DNA from: Cyclostephanos tholiformis
Lineage: Eukaryota; Bacillariophyta; Thalassiosirophyceae; Thalassiosirales; Thalassiosiraceae
Direction: 5' to 3'
DNA: 20,005 bases
Assembly: GCA_036939975.1 (NCBI GenBank)
Contig: JALLPB010000238.1
Coordinates: 1 to 20,005 of the forward strand
Shown: in pieces, positions 1 through 9,151 of the stretch
Numbering within the stretch: the first letter of the stretch is position 1
How the letters are laid out: the number at the start of each line of letters is the position of its first letter
Notes under the pieces: model-generated
What the model was told of the DNA's origin: nothing
The model's input: only the letters and a program-made list of their open reading frames with translations
Database searches by the model: none
Translations under genes and position numbers: made by a program

Positions 1-184
1 GGGACTGCCACGAATGATTAATTGAATTAAGTGAGGTATTTGAACTACTCTCCCTTTTTTAAAACCCGCACCCAACTCATCTGGATATACTGCAATATTG
101 TCTTCTGTATAATTTCAAGATTGCAACCATTTCAACGTATGTCAGTACAAGCAACAGTAAAAACAAGTAATGCATATGAACAAA

Positions 185-1046
185 TCATGTCATCATACTT
201 AGGTAAATTGATTTGATGTCGTTGTTCAAATTGCATTTCATATTCTGGTATTTCCGACTTATAGAAAGAACAATCACCCTATCCCACATGTCTCTCTTAT
301 CTGCTCCTTCAGGAATCCTCAAATGTTGCATACAAAGCGAGTATAAGCTGTTCTTTTGATTGGGCAAATAATTCTGCCATCTATCCTTGAGGAACTTGGT
401 CCTAGGAAAAAGAAAGTACTTGCAGAAGTGATTTACCATTTCTGCAAAGTTCATTTCCTCCCCTGTCCACTGTAACTCTTGTCAAACTGTTTTCCTTTGA
501 TTTTGGTAGCTCCAATCCCAATGTTCTGATTGTCTCATTCCTCTCTTCAATAATTTTCAACGATCCCTTTATGGAATGCTTCCCCCAGTGAAATTTCTGC
601 TCTCATCAACCACAATGGCTGTTGGTATAGACTCATCCAAAGAGTAGTTGTCATTTATTCACCAGCATTTTTCCTAGTGTTGCTACCTTTTTCCCTCCAT
701 TTAGCATTTTCCTTTGTTTCCCCACTGTTAGTCCGCTAGATCTCCCTCCCTCTCCTTTTTTTCTGCCCATTGTCGCTCCTTGGAATCTCTTTATTGGTCC
801 TTCCTCACTTTTGCTGCTACTATCATCCGACGACTTGGATGTTGACTTCCACTTGACCTTCTTTTGTCCCCCCTTTCCATCACTTTCTCTGGTGCGCTTT
901 TTTGCCATTGCTCCCACTTTCTTCACTATACATCCACTCTCACTTTTTTCTCTGTCATATTCCCTGGATAGGTATCATGGCTTCACTCCCGCAATCTTCC
1001 TTGGACTCTTCCTTAGTTGAGCATTAGATGGGCTTGGCATATCCAT
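185..1046 (-). pseudogene. Decayed protein-coding gene, lysine-rich N-terminus plus FLFP/RKY-type segment
   Basis: Function not recognised. On the minus strand an ATG at 1046-1044 opens a basic N-terminus with an RKSPRK motif. It meets a TGA at 977-975 (codon 24), then the same frame stays open to 651 as a Lys/Ser-rich, probably disordered nuclear-type stretch. Coding-like sequence then continues in other frames: an acidic piece ending in NFTGGSIP (about 645-565), a helix-like piece containing EERNETIRTLG (about 560-455), and the 454-185 frame. That last frame has an aromatic/basic core (FCKYFLFPRTKFL, then WDRV and ISRKY). Serial frame changes without overlapping stops fit one ancestral gene broken by indels, though unannotated introns could explain some changes. 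The layout of a disordered basic region followed by a compact C-terminal segment reminds me of uncharacterised diatom nuclear proteins, but that is memory only. The minus-strand sequence below 185 was not resolved. Confidence 0.42.
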
Positions 1047-1840
1047 GTTATTGTCTCTCTCTGTGGAGCATAATTTTACTGACAATCAAGTTTAATGCAC
1101 GGTAAACCACTATGTGGCATAGTGTTCAAATTATTAGTGACATCCATTTACCAACAATGTTTAAAAAAAAACTAAATTGCAACAACCATGAAAAATATAT
1201 TGATTCCAATGCTATAATTTTTTTCTATCTTATATCTTTCTTCTATCCTATCCCAATTTTTTTCTTGACTCAAATGTACTAATTCTTATGTTATGTTAAA
1301 TTTTTGGTAAGGTTCAAATTTTATACCACAAATGAAACAAAACCCATGAACTTCCCCCACATAAGCAATTTTTATATCAAGTTGGCGAATTTCCCACCAT
1401 ATGTCATGGAATTTCTAAGAGAACCTAGCCAAGAATGTTTCTTGTAATATTGTATGGTTTCTACATTGTAATAATTAATGCGTCTGTAACCTATTTTATT
1501 GCCATACTAAGCATTTTATTGGAGTTTTGATATACTTAGTTTATCCAATGATTAACTGGTTACACTACAGGAGACAAACGTGATTCATCTCACAGAACGC
1601 AAAGCACATAATCTAACTTTATGCGAACACAACAGTCTATAAACTAACTTCTCTCTGCACTATGGCATCAATATGTTGTCATTGTCATCACAATGCACCA
1701 ACTGCAATAGATGGTTTACAAAATGGCATATGCTCATGATTCGCATTGCCTCAGGTCCAAGAAAATATGGAGACGTAGTGATTTTGTAATTTTACTACAC
1801 CACATTCTGCAATAATTCCTAATGACATCTGACGGGGCAA
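1047..1840. other. AT-rich intergenic spacer
   Basis: AT-rich sequence with no convincing reading frame, lying between two minus-strand genes or gene remnants. It would hold the 3' flank of the Zn2Cys6-like gene and the 5' flank of the decayed gene. I see no clear repeat or RNA gene in it. Confidence 0.5.
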
Positions 1841-2828
1841 TCAAACAGATGGATAGACACCATCAATCTTTGGAAAACACGAACTGATATTTGGCTGATG
1901 CTCATCATCCGCATGCAAGAGTGTCACTGAGGTACAATGCCACAGTATGCCATCTGGTGGTTTGATTGGGAGTGTAGTGGAATCACCACCATCAAAAATG
2001 ATTATCTCCGAGTCTATCTCATCATGAGTCAATTTCAATTGATTGGGTGGGACAATGATTTCACGTAAAAGTTTTTCAATTTTCCGCTGCTTTTTCTTGG
2101 TACAACAGAATCTCCAATGAAGGACCTTGGGCAAGGATACATCCAAATAATCAGCGGCAGCGCACTGAGTATGGAGGGAGGTAATCAAACTAGTCTTCGA
2201 AAATACATGAATCCATGAGGGAGGGGGGGACTTGGTAGCCAAGGATGAAACAACATCATTATTCTCCACAAAAGTGTGGCAGTTGAACCCCAGTGAGACA
2301 GTAGACTGAGTCATTTTGTTGCAGTGATCACTATCACTAATGACAATTGTGGAAGGACAAAGACATTGTTCATTGGTGGACAAAGACTCAGTAGTACTTA
2401 TTTTAGTACTATCCTGATCTGATAGGGCATGGACATGTTGTTGGCGAGAACTTAAGTCATTGTGATGACCTTGTTCTGAAATGTAACGATGAACAAAAGG
2501 AAATGATGATATTAGAGAATGGTAATGCAAATAAAATAAAATCCAACATACATCTCATACCCAAAAATCTGAAAATGCATGTCAGATGAAATTTCACACA
2601 GCGAAAGCATTTGACATCTTCTATTGCATCAAAAACACAATGGCAATGAGCACGACTACACTTGATGCAGTTTTTTTTTATTCTCTTTGCCCGATTGCTT
2701 CCAGTAAAAATTAAGCCACGGGCCATTGAAGTATTGACAAAGGAAAGAGTTGGGGTAATTCCTGACTGCAAAGTGGACATAACTCTCAGTGAAGGAAAAA
2801 TTGGAGTTGACGGAATATATTGATCCAT
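1841..2828 (-). CDS. Two-exon gene for a Zn2Cys6 (fungal-type zinc cluster)-like protein, about 300 aa
   Basis: Model: exon 1 is 2828-2561, the intron is 2560-2476 (85 nt, GTATGA...TTTCAG) and exon 2 is 2475-1841. Splicing joins the frames in phase 1 and gives 300 codons plus stop. Exon 1 has a Ser/Thr/Pro-rich start (MDQYIPSTP), a basic stretch (NRAKRIKKN) and six cysteines spaced C-x2-C-x6-C-x9-C-x2-C-x6-C (about residues 60-85), the spacing of GAL4-type binuclear zinc clusters. Exon 2 is polar and Ser/Thr-rich, with a Lys/Arg helix (CCTKKKQRKIEKLLREI) and an acidic segment (HDEIDSEIIIFDGGD) that could be an activation-type region. Known of the family: Zn2Cys6 proteins bind DNA in the nucleus. 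Inferred: a sequence-specific regulator. The ATG at 2828 follows an in-frame TGA about 18 codons upstream. An overlapping open frame (2976-2656) is a less likely alternative. It could also be a remnant, since no transcript evidence exists here. Confidence 0.55.
2476..2560 (-). other. 85-nt spliceosomal intron
   Basis: Donor GTATGA starts at 2560 and acceptor TTTCAG ends at 2476, after a T-rich tract. Removing it joins the six-cysteine exon to the long downstream frame: the last G of exon 1 and AA of exon 2 form a Glu codon. Reading through instead stops within about 30 codons. Confidence 0.6.
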
Positions 2829-2939
2829 CAGAAGTGCGGATGTGTTGATTATGGCAAATCAAACAAAGATTCACTAGGATAGGGCCAAAGTCAACTCCAT
2901 CAAAAATCTGTGCTGTGGTGGAGATTGAGTTGTTGTTGT

Positions 2940-3570
2940 CGCTACCGTTGCATTCATCACGAGCGTTGTGTAACATGATATGATGTCACAGCTGAAAGCG
3001 ATGAGTACAATATCCTGGGAGATGATTGTGCACATCACATTCGTCATGTAATATGATACGACATGGCAGATGAAAGCAACAAAAATGAAATTGCTCACCT
3101 TGACAATGGGTTGAAGGGATATGATTGTGCATCATCAGCTCAAACCATGCATAGCATTGTTGGAATTTGTCACGCTGAGTGGGAGAAATATAGTCGTCTT
3201 CTTTGTGATCGTTGCGACTGTCACATAATATGAAACGACATGGCGGCTAAAATTGACGATGCTTGTCATGATGACGTGATGACGGTAGATGAACATGTGT
3301 CATATACTCGAACCACGCATGGCATTGATGGAATTCATCGCATCAAGTGAGAGGAAGAAAGGTATGGTCACGAGGGTGACGTGGAAATTGGAAGAGGTGA
3401 CAATGATATTGCTTGCAGCAATGGTGTGATGACAAGAGATGATTGTGCATCGTAACCAGAAACCATGTGCGGCGTCTTTGGTATTCATCACATTGAGTAG
3501 GAGGGAGAGATTGCAGGAAGATACAAAGACTATGGTGCTGGCAGGGATTAGCAAAATTACGCCAATCTTG
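2940..3570. repeat. Degenerate tandem array, units about 100-168 bp
   Basis: Related units begin with ATGATTGTGCA or a variant at 3022, 3121, 3289 and 3439. Shared blocks include a variant of AACCATGCATGGCATT followed by GGAATTCATC (near 3138, 3310 and 3457). A second shared block, AATATGATACGACATGGC, recurs near 2972, 3049 and 3228. Units differ by many substitutions and indels, so the array is old. It lies immediately upstream of the Zn2Cys6-like gene start. Short open frames here on both strands look like chance by-products of the repeat. Confidence 0.5.
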
Positions 3571-3679
3571 ATGGTGTGGTGGAATAGTGGGGGAAGTGGT
3601 GAGTTTCATTTTGCCATATTACTAACATAAGAATTTAGTGCTATAAATTACTTCTTACATGGTTACTAAAAAAAATTAA

Positions 3680-4660
3680 TAATAGAGAATTCCGACAAGC
3701 ATGTATTGCTACAATTGTCTGTAATATATATTTAATCATGTTACATTAATATGTAAGTCGTGTTATATCGGATCAAATTTTAATAAATTTTTAAGATTGG
3801 ACTAATGCTTTCCGTATATTTATCATTTTTTGCATAGAAAAATAGTTATTAATCAAATAGTAGCAATAACTAATTCACAAAAAAAATTGTTAAGTAAAAA
3901 AAAATAAATGTAACTATTTGATAAAATAAACGTATCATAGATACAATAAAACATAAAATTGAAGCAGTAATTGGCACAATTTGTAAAAATTTAATTTTGT
4001 AGATCCATTTTTGCATGTTGAGAGGTTGGTGGTGAGCAATACGTCAGTCATGCAATAATTTTGCTACAGAAAATAGGCCTGGGTAAATTATTTTGAGAAA
4101 ATCAGTTGCCAGATTGCCAGAATTTTGCCTGATTGACTGAATCTGCCTGATTGCCTAATTTATGCATTGGTTCCCACATTAATTTTGCCAGGTTGCCAGA
4201 ATTGGCCTAATTTGCCTCAAAAAACTAAAGGGTGTGTACCTCTAAGTTCAGTTCCATCCACGGAGCAATACTACTTGAGTAAATATCTAGTTCATTCAGA
4301 TAATTTCTTTTGATCTCATTTTTTCAGCAAGATAGTACCTCACAAAAGGCAAAAATGGATCTATTAAATTAAACTGTTACAAATAGTGCCAATTATTGCT
4401 TCAATTTTATGTTTTATTGTATCTGTGATTATTTTGTTTTTTAGCAACAAATTTCTTTAGTGAAACAGTTAGTGTTAATGTTTGATCCATTACTTAATCT
4501 CTTTGCAAAAATAAGAATTTTACAGAAAAAGTTACTGTTACAAATTTCAACAATTTACTATTATTTGATTCATGTATCACCATGAGTTACATATTAATGT
4601 AACATTATTCAATATTATACAGACAAATCTACTAATATAAATTGTGGGAATTCCCTATTA
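3680..4660. mobile_element. Foldback/MITE-like element with long inverted arms
   Basis: The segment reads as two inverted arms, about 3680-4028 and 4337-4660, around a 300-bp centre. Exact inverted matches include a 21-mer (3941-3961 against 4402-4422) and a 17-mer (3740-3756 against 4587-4603). The ends match as TAATAG(A/G)GAATTCC (left) and its complement at 4646-4660. TA lies at both outer edges, which would fit a TA target duplication but is not proof. No coding capacity is seen, so this is a non-autonomous DNA transposon or foldback element. Mobilisation would need a transposase encoded elsewhere. Confidence 0.65.
4104..4217 (+). repeat. Internal direct repeat in the foldback loop
   Basis: Two imperfect copies of a TTGCCAGATTGCCAGAATT-type block, each followed by a TTTGCCTGATTG or GGCCTAATTTGCCT tail, lie about 80 bp apart in the loop between the arms (near 4107 and 4185). 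Confidence 0.45.
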
Positions 4661-4699
4661 AAAATTATATTTTTGAGCCTTATACTTCTCTCCTCTCTC

Positions 4700-5360
4700 C
4701 TCCTCTCTCGTTGAGCAAGCACACTCTCACACAACCCCACAACAACAACAAAATATCATCATCATAGTCCCCCCAATCCGCTGGCTCCTGGTGGCTCCGA
4801 TTTTACAGGTGAGTGCATTCGACATATGTCAAGCAATCGATCACAATCATTGCAATTCGGCGATGTAACTTTTATCAATGAAACTAACAAATGCTTTATT
4901 TTATTGAGTATTATTCTATGTGCAGCGGCTCAGTGCACCCGGGGACAAAAGGTGAGTTTTTGAAGTGATAGCTCATGCTTTTTTTGTGGCTGCTTCATTG
5001 AAATGAAGCATACTGACCCCAGCTACTTGCTGATATCCTTTTTGCCATGAACCCTTGAGTCCTTGTTGTGTTTTAGCATGATTTTGGAATTGGTGGGCAC
5101 GGCGCCATTGCCGCCATGGTATTACACAATAGAGGTATGTTGCTTGTTATTTTTACGTGTAATGTGTATTAATAATAGTAAATACTTAGGGTGAAAATAC
5201 CCCTTATGTAAAATATAATAGCTTGTCATCTACCATCTGAGAAGCCAGGGATGGCTTTGGATGGTGCGACTCTTTTTAGCTTCTCAAAAAGAGTGGCATC
5301 ATTCGAACCTGGTTTCTAAAAACTGTTTTTGACTCCCAACCCTATGTAGGAATAAGTCTT
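4700..5360 (+). repeat. Diverged long repeat, copy 1, with splice-site ladder
   Basis: Aligns by eye with 7960-8590. From left to right it has a CA-rich leader (CACAACAACAACAAAAT) and a CCCCCC tract, then a GTGAGT donor at 4809 with acceptor TGTGCAG ending at 4925. A 26-nt block follows, then a second GTGAGT donor at 4952 with acceptor TTTTAG ending at 5076. A 58-nt block ends at a GTATGT donor at 5135. The order and spacing of these sites match the second copy (introns of 117 and 125 nt against 111 and 121 nt). The would-be exons are not conserved as protein and copy 1 has no ATG where copy 2 has one. I call it a repeat that may carry a spliced non-coding or decayed gene. Confidence 0.5.
5269..5294. 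other. Perfect 9-bp stem hairpin
   Basis: ACTCTTTTT at 5269-5277 and AAAAAGAGT at 5286-5294 are perfect complements around an 8-nt loop, inside copy 1 of the long repeat. No function is evident. Confidence 0.5.
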
Positions 5361-5391
5361 ATTCGAATATTCTACATATATAGGAATCAAT
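5343..5391. repeat. Imperfect palindrome of the TATGTAGGAATAAGT motif
   Basis: TATGTAGGAATAAGT at 5343 faces an inverted partner ending in TATTCTACATA at 5378, and a further variant (TATATAGGAATCAATT) follows at 5376-5391. It looks like abutting ends of a repeat family whose motif recurs across the window. Confidence 0.45.
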
Positions 5392-5459
5392 TGTGAAATG
5401 AATAATTGTTACTAGATACAATACAGTGTGTCTTTAATTTTTCTAATAATAATTAATAG

Positions 5460-5600
5460 ATCGAGTACAAATAAATGAAGCAATAAATTGTTACAAGAAA
5501 CTATAAATTGGAACTAGAGGGTTTACTCAACTGGGCAAAATTACAAATGTTATAGATCAATTTTTGGCTTTTGTGAGGTAATCTACACTCTACTACAAGT
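5460..5600 (+). repeat. Diverged partial copy of a foldback arm
   Basis: ATAGATCAATTTTTGGCTTT and the following TGTGAGGTAAT (near 5551-5582) match the reverse complement of 4337-4365 in the foldback element with few differences. Upstream similarity (AAGCAATAAATTG) is weaker. This is probably an old truncated copy of the 3680-4660 family. Confidence 0.4.
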
Positions 5601-5629
5601 CTGGTCACAATTGAGACAAATCCTCCTGC

Positions 5630-5673
5630 CAGCCTCAGAGCAGGCTCAGTGCAGGCTCAGTGCAGGCTCAGAG
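5630..5673. repeat. Tandem repeat, 11 bp x 4
   Basis: Four head-to-tail units of CAGGCTCAGTG with one or two substitutions: 5630-5640, 5641-5651, 5652-5662 and 5663-5673. Confidence 0.85.
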
Positions 5674-5984
5674 CATAGTGATTTTTAACGTAGGAATAGT
5701 AGAAAACTTAACTGTATTTTCCCATAAGTAAAAAACATATTAGAACTCTACATTGGACTTGATTTTTTGGAAAGTGTGAAGCTGTCAAACTCACAACTCA
5801 CTCCCCCCTCCAACCATTACTATAATCCCCTCCCCCTTCCCAAACTTTGATGGCTCCGTTCTTGGCAACAGCAAGTCCGGTGCCATTGATTCTTTGCGTC
5901 TGTGACCCCCCAATCTCCCTTAATGTCCTGTGGCACCGGCGCCGCTCCCCCCCTCCGAAGACAGCTGCATGATCCTGTTGACCA

Positions 5985-6263
5985 CCACCCCTTGTCATTG
6001 CTGCCTTTATGGTCCACATGTCCATCATGCCAGGCCCTGCAGCTACTGACCCTGCCGATGTGATGAAGCAGGCTCACGCAAAGCTAGACCTGCTACCACG
6101 TCAGCTCAAACAGTAACAGTACTCCTTGCATAACTATCAAAAACCCCAAAACAAACATCTAATTGGGGCTGATGGAGGAGGATCCAGGCTTACTTGAGGT
6201 GCAAAGGATGAACCATTGATGGTTCTTGGCGATAACCCCCAAGGCCCGGTCGGCATACAATAG
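5985..6263 (+). pseudogene. Decayed coding-like frame, unrecognised
   Basis: One plus-strand frame reads like protein across several in-frame stops. From the ATG at 6027 it gives an amphipathic stretch containing DPADVMKQAHAKLDLLPRQ, stopping with TAA at 6114-6116. It continues with HLIGADGGGSRLT to TGA at 6195-6197, then DEPLMVLGDNPQGPVG to TAG at 6261-6263. The helix-forming, charged composition differs from the low-complexity neighbours. I cannot name a family; it could be a gag-like or host-gene fragment. Chance cannot be excluded. Confidence 0.28.
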
Positions 6264-6830
6264 GGGGTCCACAAGAAAAATTTTCATTTTTCAAATAGCT
6301 TCTGGACCAATCCTGAGTATCCCAATCCACTCAAAAACATGTTTATATGGTCCCTGTAAAATTTTGTTGAAAAAATATGACCAGAATCTCCCCTTTGGGC
6401 ACGTCTTGATTTTCTGTCTCTGCTCCCGCCTAGTAAATTCCCCATTATTGCTAGCTATTTGCTCAGTTGTGATACAGCATTCATTTGGTAAATTTTAGGC
6501 ATGATAATGGTTCTAATGCATGAGCAGATGATGCACATGCAGTGTGGGTGCATAATTCCAGTATCATGCTGTCTGATGGTGCTACTAGAGCGGTGGACAC
6601 AATGGTACCTACTAAAAATGAAGGGAATCAAAGTAGATGTAGGAATTGGTACTGTCTACAGAATAATTCAACAGTTCCCTCTCATAGTATGACCCATTCT
6701 GCTAGTGTACTATGGGATGTTTGAGGCATGAAAATGGCTTACATACATTGGTGGAGGATGCCTGCACAGTGTTGGGGCAAAATCACTTGTGGTTGTTACT
6801 AGAAAAGGGGGGTGTATGTAGGAATAAGTA
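6264..6830 (+). other. Spacer with possible exon-like fragments
   Basis: No recognisable gene. A plus-strand stretch near 6540-6720 encodes a Ser/Thr/Asn-rich peptide with no family resemblance. Variants of the TATGTAGGAATAAGT motif occur at 6636-6652 and, exactly, at 6815-6830. Confidence 0.35.
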
Positions 6831-6924
6831 CTATAATTTTTAGTGAGCACCCTTTTCCACTCCTCCTCCTCTTCCACATCCTCCTTGCAAACTGTACAAT
6901 GATTTCCCTCTTCCAACTCCACTA

Positions 6925-6991
6925 CCTCCTCCTCCTCCTCCTCCTCCTCCTACTTTTCCTTCTCCTCCTCCTGCTCCTCCTGTCCCTTACC
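6925..6991. repeat. CCT trinucleotide microsatellite
   Basis: A pure CCT run at 6925-6950 (about 8.7 units) continues as an interrupted CTC-rich tract to about 6991. Confidence 0.9.
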
Positions 6992-7188
6992 CAATTAAGT
7001 GGCTGAATGTTGTGTCATCTGTTGTCCCTGCCTATCATCCTGGCCGTAGTCTCACATGGCAACTGCTGCCCCTTGGTCCTCCTCCTCCCCGCCAGCATGG
7101 TTCTCCATAACAGTCGTCATTTTTGTTTTCATCACCCACTCTGCCACTGTTTTCTTCCCTCCTCTCCCATCTATTATTTGATTGTTGC

Positions 7189-7189
7189 G

Positions 7190-7223
<34 letters not shown>
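7189..7223. repeat. GTT trinucleotide microsatellite
   Basis: An uninterrupted GTT run of about 11.7 units. It would read as poly-Val, poly-Leu or poly-Cys on the plus strand and as poly-Gln, poly-Thr or poly-Asn on the minus strand. The surrounding frames show no domain, so it is treated as a simple repeat. Confidence 0.92.
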
Positions 7224-7908
7224 CTTTTGTCCATCATCCATTGTCATGTTGTCTTCCCCTCTGCTAACTCTCCTCACCAATGCTATTTGCTACTACCACT
7301 ATTTAGGCTGATTGTTTTTTGCTGGTCATGATGCCAGCATTTTCCTCCCCATCATTCTTGTTGACATCCTCCCTACCTGCATTGATCATCGCCCATTACC
7401 ACTGCTTTGGTTTGCTAATCCACCGGTCCATCCACCATTATTGATGCCAACAACATCATTGACAACATCCAAAGTAGCACCATGCCCCATATTGCCTCTA
7501 GATCTTGCTAAATGGGGTATTTTTGATGCTAAATGGGACATCAAGTCCATTAACGGCTTCAAAGTACGTACTTTTACCTACTCATGCATGTGAAACGGAA
7601 AAAAAATGTCCCAAGTTTCCTATTTTGCATCATCTGCCTATGTCCCTGAGAGAAAATCCCATAGGGCACGTCTTATTGTTGACAAAAATACTGATTTTCT
7701 CATCATCTTTCTTTTTTCATATTTTCGTGTAAAAAAATCATCCTTGTGGTACATTAATATTTAATAATTTCTGACATTCTCCTCTTTCTTAATCAAATTG
7801 CTTCCTAAGAACACCATGGAAGATGCCGTCATATTTTCATATGAAAGCCTGATGTATGTAGGAGTAAATTTTTGAAAGAAAAAATCGGAGTCTATCTTTG
7901 ATACTAAA
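7224..7908 (+). other. Spacer with one exon-like stretch
   Basis: No complete gene seen. Around 7470-7564 a plus-strand frame encodes PLDLAKWGIFDAKWDIKSIN-like sequence and ends at a GTACGT donor-like site (7564), so it could be a relic exon. A motif variant, TATGTAGGAGTAAAT, lies at 7855-7869. Confidence 0.3.
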
Positions 7909-7924
7909 CCCTACATATGTAGGG
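7909..7924. repeat. Perfect 16-bp palindrome CCCTACATATGTAGGG
   Basis: Its halves match the TATGTAGG core of the dispersed motif, as if two element ends were joined head to head. It lies just before copy 2 of the long repeat. Confidence 0.8.
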
Positions 7925-7959
7925 CTTACAAATATTTGAAAGCCTGTGACCAATGGTGG

Positions 7960-8590
7960 ACTCTCAACAACAAACCGCCATTGCACACCAAAAAACACAC
8001 AATTCACAACAAAAAAAAACCATAGAACATGACCACCATGGTCCCCCCACCCCGCCGCCCTCCAGCATCTCTAATTTTTAAGGTGAGTCAATTGCCATAT
8101 GTCGTGTGATCAATATCGATCATCGCAACATGGCAATGTAATTTTTATTGGTACAACTGACTATTTTTTTATTATATTGACTATTTTCTACAGGCAGTGG
8201 CACGGCGAGCTTGCTGAGTAAAGGTGAGTTTTTAAAGGTAATTCTTGTGTGTTTTCATGGCCGCTGCATTGTAATGATAAGCACTAACCACAGCTATCTG
8301 TCAATTTTTTTGCCTATGAAATTTTAGTTTTCATCTATTTTCAGCTTGGTTTTTAGGGGGGGGGCATCACCATGGTCACCAAGTTTTCAAGAAGGTAGGT
8401 ATTAAGTGTATCGATAGAGTATCATAGTTAGAGTAAAAATAAATACTTATGAACAAAAAACCTTTAAGTCAAGTATAGTTGCACCCATCTGAAACCAAAA
8501 TGAAAATGGTTTATTTGTTTCACACATACACAGGAATCAGTATTTTTGTTGTTGCTCCCCACTACATACCTAGGAATCAATACAAAAATT
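7960..8590 (+). repeat. Diverged long repeat, copy 2, with splice-site ladder
   Basis: Partner of 4700-5360. The CA-rich leader (CACACAATTCACAACAAAAA) and CCCCCC tract are followed by a GTGAGT donor at 8083 and acceptor TCTACAG ending at 8193. A 30-nt block follows, then GTGAGT at 8224 with acceptor TTTTCAG ending at 8344. A 50-nt block ends at a GTAGGT donor at 8395. Intron-like parts share blocks with copy 1, such as CATATGTC, GGCAATGTAA and GTGAGTTTTT. If translated from the ATG at 8030, the first splice leads to a TGA within the 30-nt block, so a protein role is doubtful. Motif variants (CAGGAATCAGTA near 8531, TAGGAATCAATAC near 8571) close the copy. Confidence 0.5.
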
Positions 8591-9151
8591 GAGTTTTCAT
8601 CTTTTTTGAGCCCAACTAATACATTTATAAAAAATCATTATATCCCCTTCTAATATCTGTAAAATGATCTAACTACGGGGCATGGTAGTACAATATTTGA
8701 TGTCCCATCAATTCATCTTGCCGAGCACTTCTGATGAATGACATCAACAACAACGATGGAAGGCCCCCCTTAACAACAACTTATCCCCCCACACACATGT
8801 CATTGCCTCCCTCCCCCCCACCAACTGCACTGTCGTTCCTCTCCTCCCTTCTGTTGTTCAACTCATCATCCTTGCTCAGCCGTCCTCCCTCCTACCTTTA
8901 CCTTATTCATACCATACCCTAGCAAAGTATGCTACACACACCACCACCATGGTTGCCCAAACACCATGCTAACCACATTATTACTATAGTACTACCAGAC
9001 GGCTCTCCCCCATCATCTACTTATGGGAGTTGGGGGCTGAGGTGATCTCACCGCATGAGTAGTGAACGCATGGGAGCCAAGAACAACCAATTTGGGAAAA
9101 ACCGTCAGTTATATTATCATACACCAGGGTAATTAATTACGGCGACACCCA
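8591..9151 (+). other. Spacer and presumed 5' flank of the non-LTR element
   Basis: Proline- and serine-rich short frames reflect C-rich, A-poor composition and show no family signal. The last 100 bp may be the 5' untranslated part of the retrotransposon that follows, but no boundary or target duplication was identified. Confidence 0.35.

Noticed and set aside
1..184. Small plus-strand frame at 31-216
   Set aside because: No recognisable motif, short, and it runs opposite the decayed minus-strand gene; probably chance.
2656..2976. 106-codon minus-strand frame overlapping the Zn2Cys6 exon
   Set aside because: It overlaps in another frame and ends in a poly-A-encoded Lys run. The alternative frame has the six-cysteine motif and splices cleanly, though this frame is not fully excluded.
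3300..3609. His/Cys-rich small proteins on the minus strand
   Set aside because: They fall inside the degenerate tandem array and their His/Cys content follows repeated CATCAT/GATG units.
5798..6077. Gly/Arg-rich minus-strand frames
   Set aside because: Two overlapping frames differ only by a shift and reflect a C-rich plus strand; no motif supports either.
6812..7006. Leucine-rich membrane-like protein on the plus strand
   Set aside because: The Leu run comes from the CCT/CTC microsatellite and not from a hydrophobic helix under selection.
7052..7280. Poly-Gln, poly-Thr or poly-Asn protein on the minus strand
   Set aside because: The homopolymer is produced by a GTT microsatellite; flanking residues show no domain and the frames on both strands are equally open.
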